Shown one piece after another: positions 7,227-14,058 of a DNA stretch of 16,389 nt. The position numbers were made by a program, and so were the translations under genes. Numbering within the stretch: position 1 is the stretch's first letter; every line of letters starts with the position of its first letter. The stretch lies in the NCBI GenBank assembly GCA_014239355.1, contig JAAZYZ010000012.1, positions 1 to 16,389 of the forward strand, in the 5' to 3' direction. This DNA is from Fidelibacterota bacterium (lineage in GTDB: Bacteria; Marinisomatota; Marinisomatia; SCGC-AAA003-L08; TMED6). Under the pieces are notes generated by a model, which searched no databases, was not told the DNA's origin, and saw only the letters and a program-made list of their open reading frames with translations.

Positions 7227-8051
7227 TTATTTAATAAATCTGTTTATTAATTCTAAAGTTTTTGCATAATTATTGATTGGAAATAAATGATCTGAATTCA
7301 TAAGATCTTTAATAATTATACTACCATTCTTTTTTAAAACATATTTTGATGTTTTTCTTAAAAATACATCAGAATTTTCTGCTCTTACTATCATAGTTTG
7401 AACATTTAAATTTGAAATATGTTTCCAAATAAACATATCATTCACCAATCCTGACCTATAGATTTGTGCATCCCATTTATTATCAAAAATTAATTCAATC
7501 TTATTTCCTTTAATTTCAACTAATGAATTAACCAATAAAAGCAAATCCTCATTAGAGAATTTAGAAAAAATTTCATACTCTCTATAAGTTTTAAACATTT
7601 CTTTAATAGAAGAATAATTCATTCTCTTATTTTTAGCACGCTTTATATAAGGTAAAAAATAAGACTGCATTTTAAATAAGCTGATAACTTTCCATGCCAT
7701 TATAGTTTTAGGAGGGAAAAAAGTTGGGTCTAACAATATAATTCTATCAAATTTTTCTGGATATTTTATGGCTGCCTTTAATAGAATATTACCACCTATT
7801 GAGTGACCTATCCCAATAATCTTATCCTCATCTTTAATCGAATCTAAATAATCGTTTAAAAAAATATCCCAATTAGAAAAATTAGTTAAACTGCCTTTAT
7901 TCCATAAAGGCCTTAATACTGATACCTTAACTCCTCCCTTTTGTGATAAGCCATCTAAAAAATTTTTGTATGAAGATGGAGTAAAAGAATTTCCATGCAA
8001 AAAATGAAAATTCTTATCACATTTATTATTTTGGCTATAAACTGTAAGCAA
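7227..8051 (-). CDS. Alpha/beta-hydrolase fold protein, TTG start
   Basis: A 274-residue putative cytoplasmic serine hydrolase, substrate unknown. Seen directly: the oxyanion-type FLHGNSF block at 17-23, nucleophile elbow G-I-G-H-S-I-G-G with S84, a LLDPTFF strand after it, a candidate acid at E225 or D228, and the late His H255 in NSDHLFP. Together these make a complete catalytic triad for the fold. A Lys/Arg-rich helical lid lies between about 115 and 170. There is no ATG before the conserved HG; TTG at 8051 follows AGGA with 7 nt spacing and a TAG stop lies 10 codons upstream, so TTG is the best start. The gene begins 4 nt after the serpin stop, which implies translational coupling. It could be an esterase, lipase or peptidase. 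Confidence 0.85.
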   Translation of the reverse strand: MLTVYSQNNKCDKNFHFLHGNSFTPSSYKNFLDGLSQKGGVKVSVLRPLWNKGSLTNFSNWDIFLNDYLDSIKDEDKIIGIGHSIGGNILLKAAIKYPEKFDRIILLDPTFFPPKTIMAWKVISLFKMQSYFLPYIKRAKNKRMNYSSIKEMFKTYREYEIFSKFSNEDLLLLVNSLVEIKGNKIELIFDNKWDAQIYRSGLVNDMFIWKHISNLNVQTMIVRAENSDVFLRKTSKYVLKKNGSIIIKDLMNSDHLFPINNYAKTLELINRFIK

Positions 8052-8055
8052 TCTA

Positions 8056-9228
8056 TTATCCTGAATATTGGCCTAAAAACATGATAGTATTATTAATTTT
8101 ATCGTATATCATATAAACAAAAGGTCTGTTTGCATTAAAAACAAAATATTTATCAGGCCTGATAGAAGTTACCCTACTTATAATCACAGCTGTTGCTGCA
8201 GATGCTTCTGTTCCATTCTCATCAATATTGATATAAGTTTTGTGGTTTACTAAATCAATATAATGTTTAGGTGGATATTTTTTACATTGCTGCTTAAAAT
8301 CCCAAAAATTATCAAAATTAGCATCTTTTGGGTTAAAAGCTGTTGGCATACCCATACTAACTAAATAGTCTTTTAGTGATACTGAATAATCTAAATTGAA
8401 TTTCGGAACAGATATATTACCAAGATCGTACTCTAAACTATCAATAGAGCTAGATATTAACTGGTAATCTAAACTATGAATAAATGATTTTATATTAATA
8501 TCTTGAGATGGGAGGAAAATAAACATAGAGACCCCATCAGTTTGATATGGTAATTCTAAAAGATGAAAATTAGTATTTTTATAGTGCGCAAATTTATTTT
8601 TCTTATTCATAAAGACCATCTTAGAGTTGCTGTTTGTAGAGTAAAAAGTACTAAGGTTGCTTTTTAAACTATCAAATGGAAATTGCCAACTATCTTTAAA
8701 ATAAACAGTATTTAATAGGGCTTGAGTAGTATTTCTTTTTATATCATTTTCAGATACAATTTCTTGAATAGTTCCAAATGTTTTTTCATCTACCCAATCA
8801 TTTATATCTTTAATAATAGATAATCTATCCTTATAAAAATTTACATATGACACTTTTCCATAAAAAACAGAATCAATATAATTAATAAACTCTAGATTTG
8901 GATTGTAACAATTATCATTTTGAATCCAAATACTATTATTAATTTTAAATTTTGAATTTATATCATTGTATGGATTAAAAGAAAAATTTGAATTATCAAG
9001 ATTCAATATTGACAAAATTTCATCAGAAGTTTTTCCTGAAGCTCCATAATTAACCATCATCAGTGCATAAGAAATACTAAAAGGGCTGATCATGAAACTA
9101 GAATCATCATTAGAGTTAATCTTTTTAAATAAAGAAACTCCAAACTGATTAAAAGAATCATTAAATTGGTAACTTTTAGAATAAGAAAATGATAAAATTA
9201 ATAAGAAAATTAATATTTTCTTTATCAT
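8056..9228 (-). CDS. Secreted serpin (serine protease inhibitor) with an inhibitory-type hinge
   Basis: Serpins trap serine or cysteine proteases by suicide cleavage of an exposed reactive-centre loop. The 390-residue length is that of a full single-domain serpin. Residues 1 to about 17 are a signal peptide, so it is periplasmic or extracellular. Typical blocks are SSFMISPFSISYALMMVNYGASG (44-64), LLNTVYFKDSWQFPF (171-185), a VSMFIFLPS strand, and the C-terminal FNANRPFVYMIYD with the family F-x-x-x-x-P-F pattern. The hinge reads E337-N-G-T-E-A-S-A-A-T346, small residues throughout, as needed for loop insertion and therefore for inhibition. Counting P17 to P1 puts P1 at V353 with R352 at P2; a one-residue shift would make Arg the P1. 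ATG at 9228 overlaps the tldE stop as ATGA. Confidence 0.95.
   Translation of the reverse strand: MIKKILIFLLILSFSYSKSYQFNDSFNQFGVSLFKKINSNDDSSFMISPFSISYALMMVNYGASGKTSDEILSILNLDNSNFSFNPYNDINSKFKINNSIWIQNDNCYNPNLEFINYIDSVFYGKVSYVNFYKDRLSIIKDINDWVDEKTFGTIQEIVSENDIKRNTTQALLNTVYFKDSWQFPFDSLKSNLSTFYSTNSNSKMVFMNKKNKFAHYKNTNFHLLELPYQTDGVSMFIFLPSQDINIKSFIHSLDYQLISSSIDSLEYDLGNISVPKFNLDYSVSLKDYLVSMGMPTAFNPKDANFDNFWDFKQQCKKYPPKHYIDLVNHKTYINIDENGTEASAATAVIISRVTSIRPDKYFVFNANRPFVYMIYDKINNTIMFLGQYSG
8059..8062 (-). promoter_or_regulatory. Shine-Dalgarno AGGA that decides the TTG start of the hydrolase
   Basis: AGGA falls across the last serpin codons (Ser-Gly-stop), 7 nt before the TTG at 8051. With no ATG available upstream of the conserved HG motif, this site supports the TTG start. 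Confidence 0.55.
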
Positions 9229-10511
9229 GAAATTGTTACCCCATCAAAACTAACCCAAGGTAAAATTGAATCACCAAAATCAACATTTTCTTTTGATACA
9301 TTAGTTATATTCATAAACATTTGACTGATATTACCTGAAATCATCGTTTCGATTATAGGAAACTTTATTTTTCCTTTTTCAATATAATAACTATTTTTTG
9401 CTACACCTGAAAAATCTCCACTATCACTTGGACTTCCCCCCGAAAAACGACATAACAAAATACCTCTATCAATATTTTTAATTATATCATCCAGTGAATC
9501 AGAACCAGATTCAACAATATAGCTGCCACCTTGATTTGCAATACGTTTTCCGCCTGTTTTTTTTGCTCCATACAATGATAACAAATGAGTATTCAAAATA
9601 CCATTCTTAATAATATCTACATTTTCAGCTTTATAGGTATCGCCAGTTATAAAATAGCCAGAATCAATTCGACTATCTACAGGATTAGAAGAAAGTGAAA
9701 AAATATCACTAGTTATCTTACTTGCAATCTTATTTTTATATATTGAAGTTCCAGATATCAAAGCGCTATCACTTATACTGTTATCAATAAAAGATATAAA
9801 ATCTGGCAAACAATGCGGAGTAACAACTACTTGACCTATAAATTTATCCTTTATAGGAAATGATTTTAACTGTTCTTCAGATTGTTTTAAAAGATTAGCA
9901 ATATATCCCTGCTCTTTAAAGTGATTATCTAACTTTAGTCTATTTACACCAGTATAATTAAAAGAAGATGTATCAAGACCATCTTTTGCGGTAAACATAG
10001 CTGAAAAACTATAAAGTCCTTTATTAATTTCAAAGTCAACTCCATTACTATTAGCAATATAAGTTTTTGAAGAATTATGATCTAATGTCACTGCCTCAAG
10101 AATAATTTTTTTATGCTCACTTTTAACATAATTACTAAAATCCTCTACTCTATCATACATTAAATTTAAATCAGGAACTATTTGACCTTTTGTAAATATA
10201 GCATCAGATTGTTTTTCAGAAATAGAATTAGCATCATCTTTCTGAGAAGATTCAACACTGTCGATTAAAGAGTTGATTGAATTATCAATTGAGTTTTTAT
10301 CTATCTTATTTACATTAATAGTACTTTGCTTAAAATCTTTAATTGCTTCTAAACTTAAAGAATTACTAAAAGTTGTTCTAAATAATGACATTTTTCCAGA
10401 CTCAATATTTAATTCTTTTTTTTCAGATTCACTAATAGCACCTTCAACATGATCCATACCTAAATCTAATAATTTATCTAAAGCATAAGATAACGCTTCT
10501 TTTAAATTCAT
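9225..10511 (-). CDS. tldE: TldE/PmbA, partner subunit of the TldD/TldE metalloprotease
   Basis: TldD and TldE form a heterodimeric cytoplasmic protease that trims unfolded peptides; in E. coli it is needed for microcin B17 maturation and CcdA turnover. This 428-residue protein has the TldE features: an N-terminal EGAISESEKKELNIESGKM region, a C-terminal half with GVNRLKLDN, GTSIYKNKI, TGDTYKAENVDIIKNGIL and RIANQGG blocks, and a final NISQMFMNI segment. As expected for the non-catalytic partner, it contains no HExxxH zinc motif. The ATG at 10511 directly abuts the tldD stop (0 nt), with GGGGGA upstream in the last tldD codons, so the subunits are probably made in coupled amounts. It overlaps the serpin start by 4 nt. 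Confidence 0.93.
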   Translation of the reverse strand: MNLKEALSYALDKLLDLGMDHVEGAISESEKKELNIESGKMSLFRTTFSNSLSLEAIKDFKQSTINVNKIDKNSIDNSINSLIDSVESSQKDDANSISEKQSDAIFTKGQIVPDLNLMYDRVEDFSNYVKSEHKKIILEAVTLDHNSSKTYIANSNGVDFEINKGLYSFSAMFTAKDGLDTSSFNYTGVNRLKLDNHFKEQGYIANLLKQSEEQLKSFPIKDKFIGQVVVTPHCLPDFISFIDNSISDSALISGTSIYKNKIASKITSDIFSLSSNPVDSRIDSGYFITGDTYKAENVDIIKNGILNTHLLSLYGAKKTGGKRIANQGGSYIVESGSDSLDDIIKNIDRGILLCRFSGGSPSDSGDFSGVAKNSYYIEKGKIKFPIIETMISGNISQMFMNITNVSKENVDFGDSILPWVSFDGVTIS

Positions 10512-11891
10512 TTATCGTCCCCCAATATTTAACTTACATTTAATTGCAGGACCACCCATACCTACAGGAATAATCTGTTTTTTACCACACATACCACCTG
10601 AACTCCAAACCATCTCATCGGAAATCATTGTAACAGTTTTTAAAACATCAAATGCAATACCTGAAATTGTTGTATCTTTAATAGCCTGTTTTATTTTTCC
10701 ATTTTTAATTTCATACCCCATCACAACACCAAACATAAATTCACTTGTAGAATCTGCTTGACCATTGCTGCTTCTAGTTAAATAATATCCATTATCAATA
10801 GATGATATCATATCATTTAATTTATCTTGACCAGGCTGTATAGCAGTATTTCGCATTCTAATTAAAGGTTCATCTGAATATTTATATGCTCTAGCATTTC
10901 CAGTAATATTCATATTCAACTCATGTGCACTATCTTTATTATGCATATAACTTTTTAATATTCCATCTTTAATGATGGTAACATCTTTTGCTTTAGTACC
11001 TTCATCATCAACAAAAACAGGTACTGGACATATTTTATTATCGTTTGTATGAGCATAATCAATTAATGTAACTAAATCACTAGCAACTGTTTTATTAAGA
11101 TAATCACCCGCTACAGAACCTCCCATAACAAGATCTGCTTCAGTTGTATGTCCTATAGCTTCATGAGCTAAAATTCCCGCTAAATCTGCATCTAATACAA
11201 CATCATGATAGCCTGCTTTTGCATGCACTCCAACTGATTTTTGCATTAACTTTTCAACAAGTTGATCTATTTTAGGATAAAAGCTTTCTACATTTTCAAA
11301 ATTATCTTCTAATTGACCTAAACCACCAAATACATCCATCAACTCTACTGGATCACCATTTCTTTCTGTAGTCAAAACAATATACAGCAATGATCTAGGA
11401 GTCATAGAATATGATTCAGTACCAGATGAAGTAAGCAAATTCTTTTCCATATCTAGGTTACCTAAAATTATTTTTCTAGATGAAATTTGTTTGTATTTAT
11501 TAAGTATGTAGCTATCTAAATCCTCTATAAAGTCTATCCAAAAACTATTAGAATTTTTATTTTTTTTAGTGGTTAAATCTAATTCATAATTAAATATATC
11601 TTCAGGTAGAAGGATTCCACACTTGTTTGAGTTTCGACTATTAAGGAAAGAGGCATTCTCACTTGATGATTTAATTACTTTCCCTATTGAGTTTTCATTA
11701 ATCTCAGCATTTGAACAAAAGCCCCAATCACCATCTTTAAATACTCTAGATGAAACTCCACTTTCAACAGACTGGTCATTTGTTACTAGATTACCATTTA
11801 ATAGCCCTACTCTAAAATTTCTATTCTCCTGAATTCTTAACTCAGTGTAGTGCTTAAATGAATTTTTGTATTGATTTAAACTATCTAACAT
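10512..11891 (-). CDS. tldD: TldD, catalytic zinc subunit of the TldD/TldE protease
   Basis: Catalytic half of the TldD/TldE peptidase, cytoplasmic. The protein has 459 residues, slightly shorter than E. coli TldD. The zinc motif HExxxH is H243-E244-A-I-G-H248 in LAHEAIGHTTEADLV. The third ligand, a C-terminal Cys, is C435 in SGGMCGKKQIIPVGMGGP, the family's hallmark ending. Other typical blocks are TLIDYAHTNDN, PVFVDDEGTKAKDVTIIKDG and GNARAYKYSDEPLIRMRNT. The ATG at 11891 is preceded by AGGAG. It lies 13 nt after the small-export-protein gene and abuts tldE. No obvious peptide precursor for RiPP-type maturation is adjacent, so general peptide turnover is the safer reading. Confidence 0.95.
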   Translation of the reverse strand: MLDSLNQYKNSFKHYTELRIQENRNFRVGLLNGNLVTNDQSVESGVSSRVFKDGDWGFCSNAEINENSIGKVIKSSSENASFLNSRNSNKCGILLPEDIFNYELDLTTKKNKNSNSFWIDFIEDLDSYILNKYKQISSRKIILGNLDMEKNLLTSSGTESYSMTPRSLLYIVLTTERNGDPVELMDVFGGLGQLEDNFENVESFYPKIDQLVEKLMQKSVGVHAKAGYHDVVLDADLAGILAHEAIGHTTEADLVMGGSVAGDYLNKTVASDLVTLIDYAHTNDNKICPVPVFVDDEGTKAKDVTIIKDGILKSYMHNKDSAHELNMNITGNARAYKYSDEPLIRMRNTAIQPGQDKLNDMISSIDNGYYLTRSSNGQADSTSEFMFGVVMGYEIKNGKIKQAIKDTTISGIAFDVLKTVTMISDEMVWSSGGMCGKKQIIPVGMGGPAIKCKLNIGGR

Positions 11892-11904
11892 AATTCTCCT
11901 ATTT

Positions 11905-12417
11905 TTATGAAATCGATTTTATAAACAGTGTTATTTGCTCTTTATTTATAAAAATATATTCCATTAAATTACTAAAATTGCTACAAATTACTGTTATAAT
12001 TGTACCACTTACAATCAAACCTAAAGAAATAAATATAAATGATTTGAATGGCTTTAAATGTAATAAACTAGAAATCATCACTGCTGTCCATGCGCCTGTT
12101 ATTGGTAAAGGAATACTAACAAATAAGGCTAAACCAGTATAAGTTAAATTATTAAATTTTTGACTTTTCTTAATTGCTCTATTTTGCCATTTTTTAAAAA
12201 TAATCCCAACAAAAGGAATTTTTATAATAATATTAGTAATTCTATCCATTTTATAATAATCAATTAAATAAATTATAATGATTGTAATTAAAGAATTACC
12301 TATAAAAGAATATATAAATGCTTCTGCCCAATGTAGCCCAGAAAAAATACCAAATGGTATAGAAAAACGTAATTCCCCTACTGGCATCATAGAAATTAAA
12401 AATGTCCAAAACTGCAT
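11905..12417 (-). CDS. Small-multidrug-export-family (COG2426-like) integral membrane protein
   Basis: A 170-residue inner-membrane protein. It opens with the family motif PVGELRFSIPFGI (12-24), where the Glu-Leu-Arg and the following Pro-x-Gly are characteristic. Hydrophobic helices run at about 33-52, 92-116, 127-148 and partly 152-168, with a Lys/Arg-rich cytoplasmic loop at 75-88. The second signature reads PLPITGAWTA at 103-112, where the family usually has P-L-P-G-T-G-A-W-T; the inserted Ile in place of the first Gly is a mild departure. The family is annotated as small multidrug export protein, but substrate evidence is poor. The ATG at 12417 is preceded by AAAGG. It is the first gene after the terminator at 12468-12534; no convincing promoter was found in the short gap between them. 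Confidence 0.8.
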   Translation of the reverse strand: MQFWTFLISMMPVGELRFSIPFGIFSGLHWAEAFIYSFIGNSLITIIIIYLIDYYKMDRITNIIIKIPFVGIIFKKWQNRAIKKSQKFNNLTYTGLALFVSIPLPITGAWTAVMISSLLHLKPFKSFIFISLGLIVSGTIITVICSNFSNLMEYIFINKEQITLFIKSIS

Positions 12418-12467
12418 AAGAACCTTTAATTAGTAAATGTTTCACCTATAAATTAGCATAAATATAA

Positions 12468-12534
12468 AAAAAACCCTCTAAAATATTGAAAAGGAAGACA
12501 ACAAATGAAATAAATATTATTTAGAGGGTTTTTT
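12468..12534 (-). terminator. Intrinsic terminator, 15-bp perfect stem, usable in both directions
   Basis: Positions 12468-12482 (A6-CCCTCT-AAA) pair without mismatch with 12520-12534 (TTTAGAGGG-T6). The loop is 37 nt, long for an intrinsic terminator, and can be shortened by pairing AATATT (12482-12487) with AATATT (12513-12518) with a small bulge. On the minus strand the GC block is followed by a run of eight T residues. It lies 17 nt after the stop of the small coiled-coil gene and separates it from the tldD group. The symmetrical A and T tracts make it potentially bidirectional, although no plus-strand gene needs it here. Confidence 0.85.
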
Positions 12535-12551
12535 ATTGCAAACAGAATAAA

Positions 12552-12983
12552 CTATTTTATAGATCTTTTAACCGGAGATTGAACCCTTTCTTTTTTTGTA
12601 GGTTTATAAACATCAGAACCTTCTATAGTATGGCCTTCATTTTTTTTAGGAGGCTTTACACCATATTTTTTATAGATAGCTTTTCTACGGTTATTGTAAT
12701 TAGTCTTTAAACTTTTAACTTCAGATTTTTGTAGATCCTTTAAACCTGAAATTTTTTCTTTATAATGAGATTTTATTTCATCATAGTCTAATTTAAACTC
12801 TTCTTCTAATTGCGTTAATTCAACTTTTAAATCACTGTTTTGAGTACCCTTTTTAATCACACCTTTACGTGTCTTTTGAAAAGAAAAATCACCTTTATCC
12901 TTAGGACCACTTACACCAGTATAGTCAGAAAACAAAAAAGATATAGATAAGCTTAAAACAGCTAAATAGGTTAAACGATTCAT
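12552..12983 (-). CDS. Small exported Lys-rich coiled-coil protein, unknown function
   Basis: Not recognised. The 143-residue product starts with MNRLTYLAVLSLSISFLFS, a clear Sec-type signal peptide that is probably cleaved near residue 19-20. The mature part is highly charged. Residues about 52-105 form a long predicted coiled coil with Glu/Lys/Leu heptad-like spacing (VELTQLEEEF, EKISGLKDLQKSEVKSLK). The C-terminal 40 residues are basic and proline-containing (GVKPPKKNEG, SPVKRSIK) and probably disordered. It contains no cysteine. A ribosome site decides this start over an upstream in-frame ATG at 13013. It is flanked by an 82-nt upstream gap and a strong terminator, so it is probably a single-gene transcript that is well expressed. 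Periplasmic chaperone-like, cell-wall-bound or nucleic-acid-binding roles are all guesses. Confidence 0.75.
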   Translation of the reverse strand: MNRLTYLAVLSLSISFLFSDYTGVSGPKDKGDFSFQKTRKGVIKKGTQNSDLKVELTQLEEEFKLDYDEIKSHYKEKISGLKDLQKSEVKSLKTNYNNRRKAIYKKYGVKPPKKNEGHTIEGSDVYKPTKKERVQSPVKRSIK

Positions 12984-12989
12984 TGTAAA

Positions 12990-12993
12990 CTCC
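12990..12993 (-). promoter_or_regulatory. Shine-Dalgarno GGAG for the small coiled-coil protein
   Basis: GGAG on the minus strand lies 6 nt before the ATG at 12983, in an A-rich leader. It sets the start at the signal peptide and makes an upstream in-frame ATG at 13013 unlikely. Confidence 0.8.
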
Positions 12994-13001
12994 TTTTTTA
13001 A

Positions 13002-13039
13002 ATATGATATCATATGTTATTTAAATAATGAAATTGCAA
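13002..13039 (-). promoter_or_regulatory. Candidate promoter overlapping a 14-bp perfect palindrome
   Basis: The gap between the KARI-like gene and the coiled-coil gene holds ATATGATATCATAT at 13002-13015, identical on both strands. On the minus strand it contains a -10-like TATGAT (13014-13009), and TTGCAA (13039-13034) lies upstream with a long 19-nt spacing. The position, about 18 nt before the coding start's ribosome site region, suits a promoter with an overlapping operator. In AT-rich sequence a 14-bp palindrome is uncommon but not decisive. Confidence 0.3.
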
Positions 13040-13065
13040 ATAGTTCCAAAACAAATTTTATAAAT

Positions 13066-14058
13066 TTATTTTTTAAATAAAAGTTTTAGCATTTTTTGAT
13101 TCATTTTTTCAATTTCTGAATTTTTTGTTTTTTTTCTCTTATCATTTAATAATCTACTTCCAGTATTTTTTTCATTTTCCCATTCAGATACAAAAGCCCC
13201 ACTTTTAATTTCTTTTATCATTTTTTTCATTTTTAATTTTAATTGATCATCAATTAAAAATTCACCTCTAGTTAAACCTCCATATTCCGCTAAATTACTT
13301 ATAGAATCATTTAGAAATTCAAAACCATGTTCATGAAATAAATCAATAATTGATTTGACTTCATAATAACATACAAACCAAGCAACTATTGGGCTGTACC
13401 CCTCCTCAACTAAAATATCAAAAGAATTTTTAATTAATGATGGGATTCCTCCTGTTAAAATGGCTTGCTCACCAAAAATGTCAGAAACTGTTTCCTCTTC
13501 AAATGTAGAAACAAATGCTCCTACTTTAGTCCCTCCTATACCCTTACTATAAGCAAGGGCTATTTGAAATGCTTTTTTAGTATAATCTTGATGCACAGCA
13601 AGTAAAGTAGGCACACCTTTATTCTTTAGATATTCCTGCCTAACCATTTTACCTGCTCCACTAGGAGCGACCATAATAACATCTACAAATTCAGGAATGT
13701 TAATTTTTTTAAAATGTACAGAATATCCATGAGAAAAAAGCAATGCTTGTTTAATATTTAAATACTCTTCTATACCTTTAAATACATTTGGAATTTCCTC
13801 ATCAGGAATCATAAAACATATTAAATTACTTTTTTTAACTAACTCATCAATGCTTACTATATTAGAAAAACCATCTTTTTTAGCTTGAATTTTATTTTGA
13901 CTTGTTTCTCTTAAACCAATTATAACAGTTATGCCTGAATCTTTAAGATTTAAAGCTTGAGCGCGCCCTTGGTTTCCATAGCCAATAATACCAACTATTT
14001 TCTTATCTAAAAGATTATCTAATACATCTTGGTCAGTATATATTTTATTTTTATTCAT
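13066..14058 (-). CDS. Ketol-acid reductoisomerase-like protein (class I KARI fold) with altered active site
   Basis: IlvC enzymes isomerise and reduce acetohydroxy acids with NADPH and two Mg ions in branched-chain amino-acid synthesis. The 330-residue length fits class I. The N-terminal Rossmann motif GYGNQGRAQALNLKDSG (26-42) and the knotted C-terminal domain (DIFGEQAIL, ISNLAEYG, GEFLID) align along the whole chain. Kept residues are H110, D193, E197, E233 and S254. Changed residues: the Lys of V-A-P-K-x-P-G is S133 (APSGAGKMVR), and the first Glu of A-Y-F-E-x-x-H-E is V229 (AWFVCYYEVK). Both contribute to catalysis or the second metal in canonical enzymes. The start at ATG 14058 overlaps the exporter stop by 8 nt with only a weak GAAAGA site. 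No other branched-chain genes are adjacent. It is either an unusual KARI or a paralogue acting on another substrate; hence no gene symbol. Confidence 0.85.
   Translation of the reverse strand: MNKNKIYTDQDVLDNLLDKKIVGIIGYGNQGRAQALNLKDSGITVIIGLRETSQNKIQAKKDGFSNIVSIDELVKKSNLICFMIPDEEIPNVFKGIEEYLNIKQALLFSHGYSVHFKKINIPEFVDVIMVAPSGAGKMVRQEYLKNKGVPTLLAVHQDYTKKAFQIALAYSKGIGGTKVGAFVSTFEEETVSDIFGEQAILTGGIPSLIKNSFDILVEEGYSPIVAWFVCYYEVKSIIDLFHEHGFEFLNDSISNLAEYGGLTRGEFLIDDQLKLKMKKMIKEIKSGAFVSEWENEKNTGSRLLNDKRKKTKNSEIEKMNQKMLKLLFKK

Noticed and set aside
11623..11832. Plus-strand open frame of 69 codons opposite tldD
   Set aside because: Antisense to the N-terminal TldD coding region with no independent support.
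13066..14058. KARI-like gene as a decaying pseudogene
   Set aside because: Full class I length, no stop or frame break, and the other active-site residues are retained, so the changes look selected or tolerated rather than random decay.
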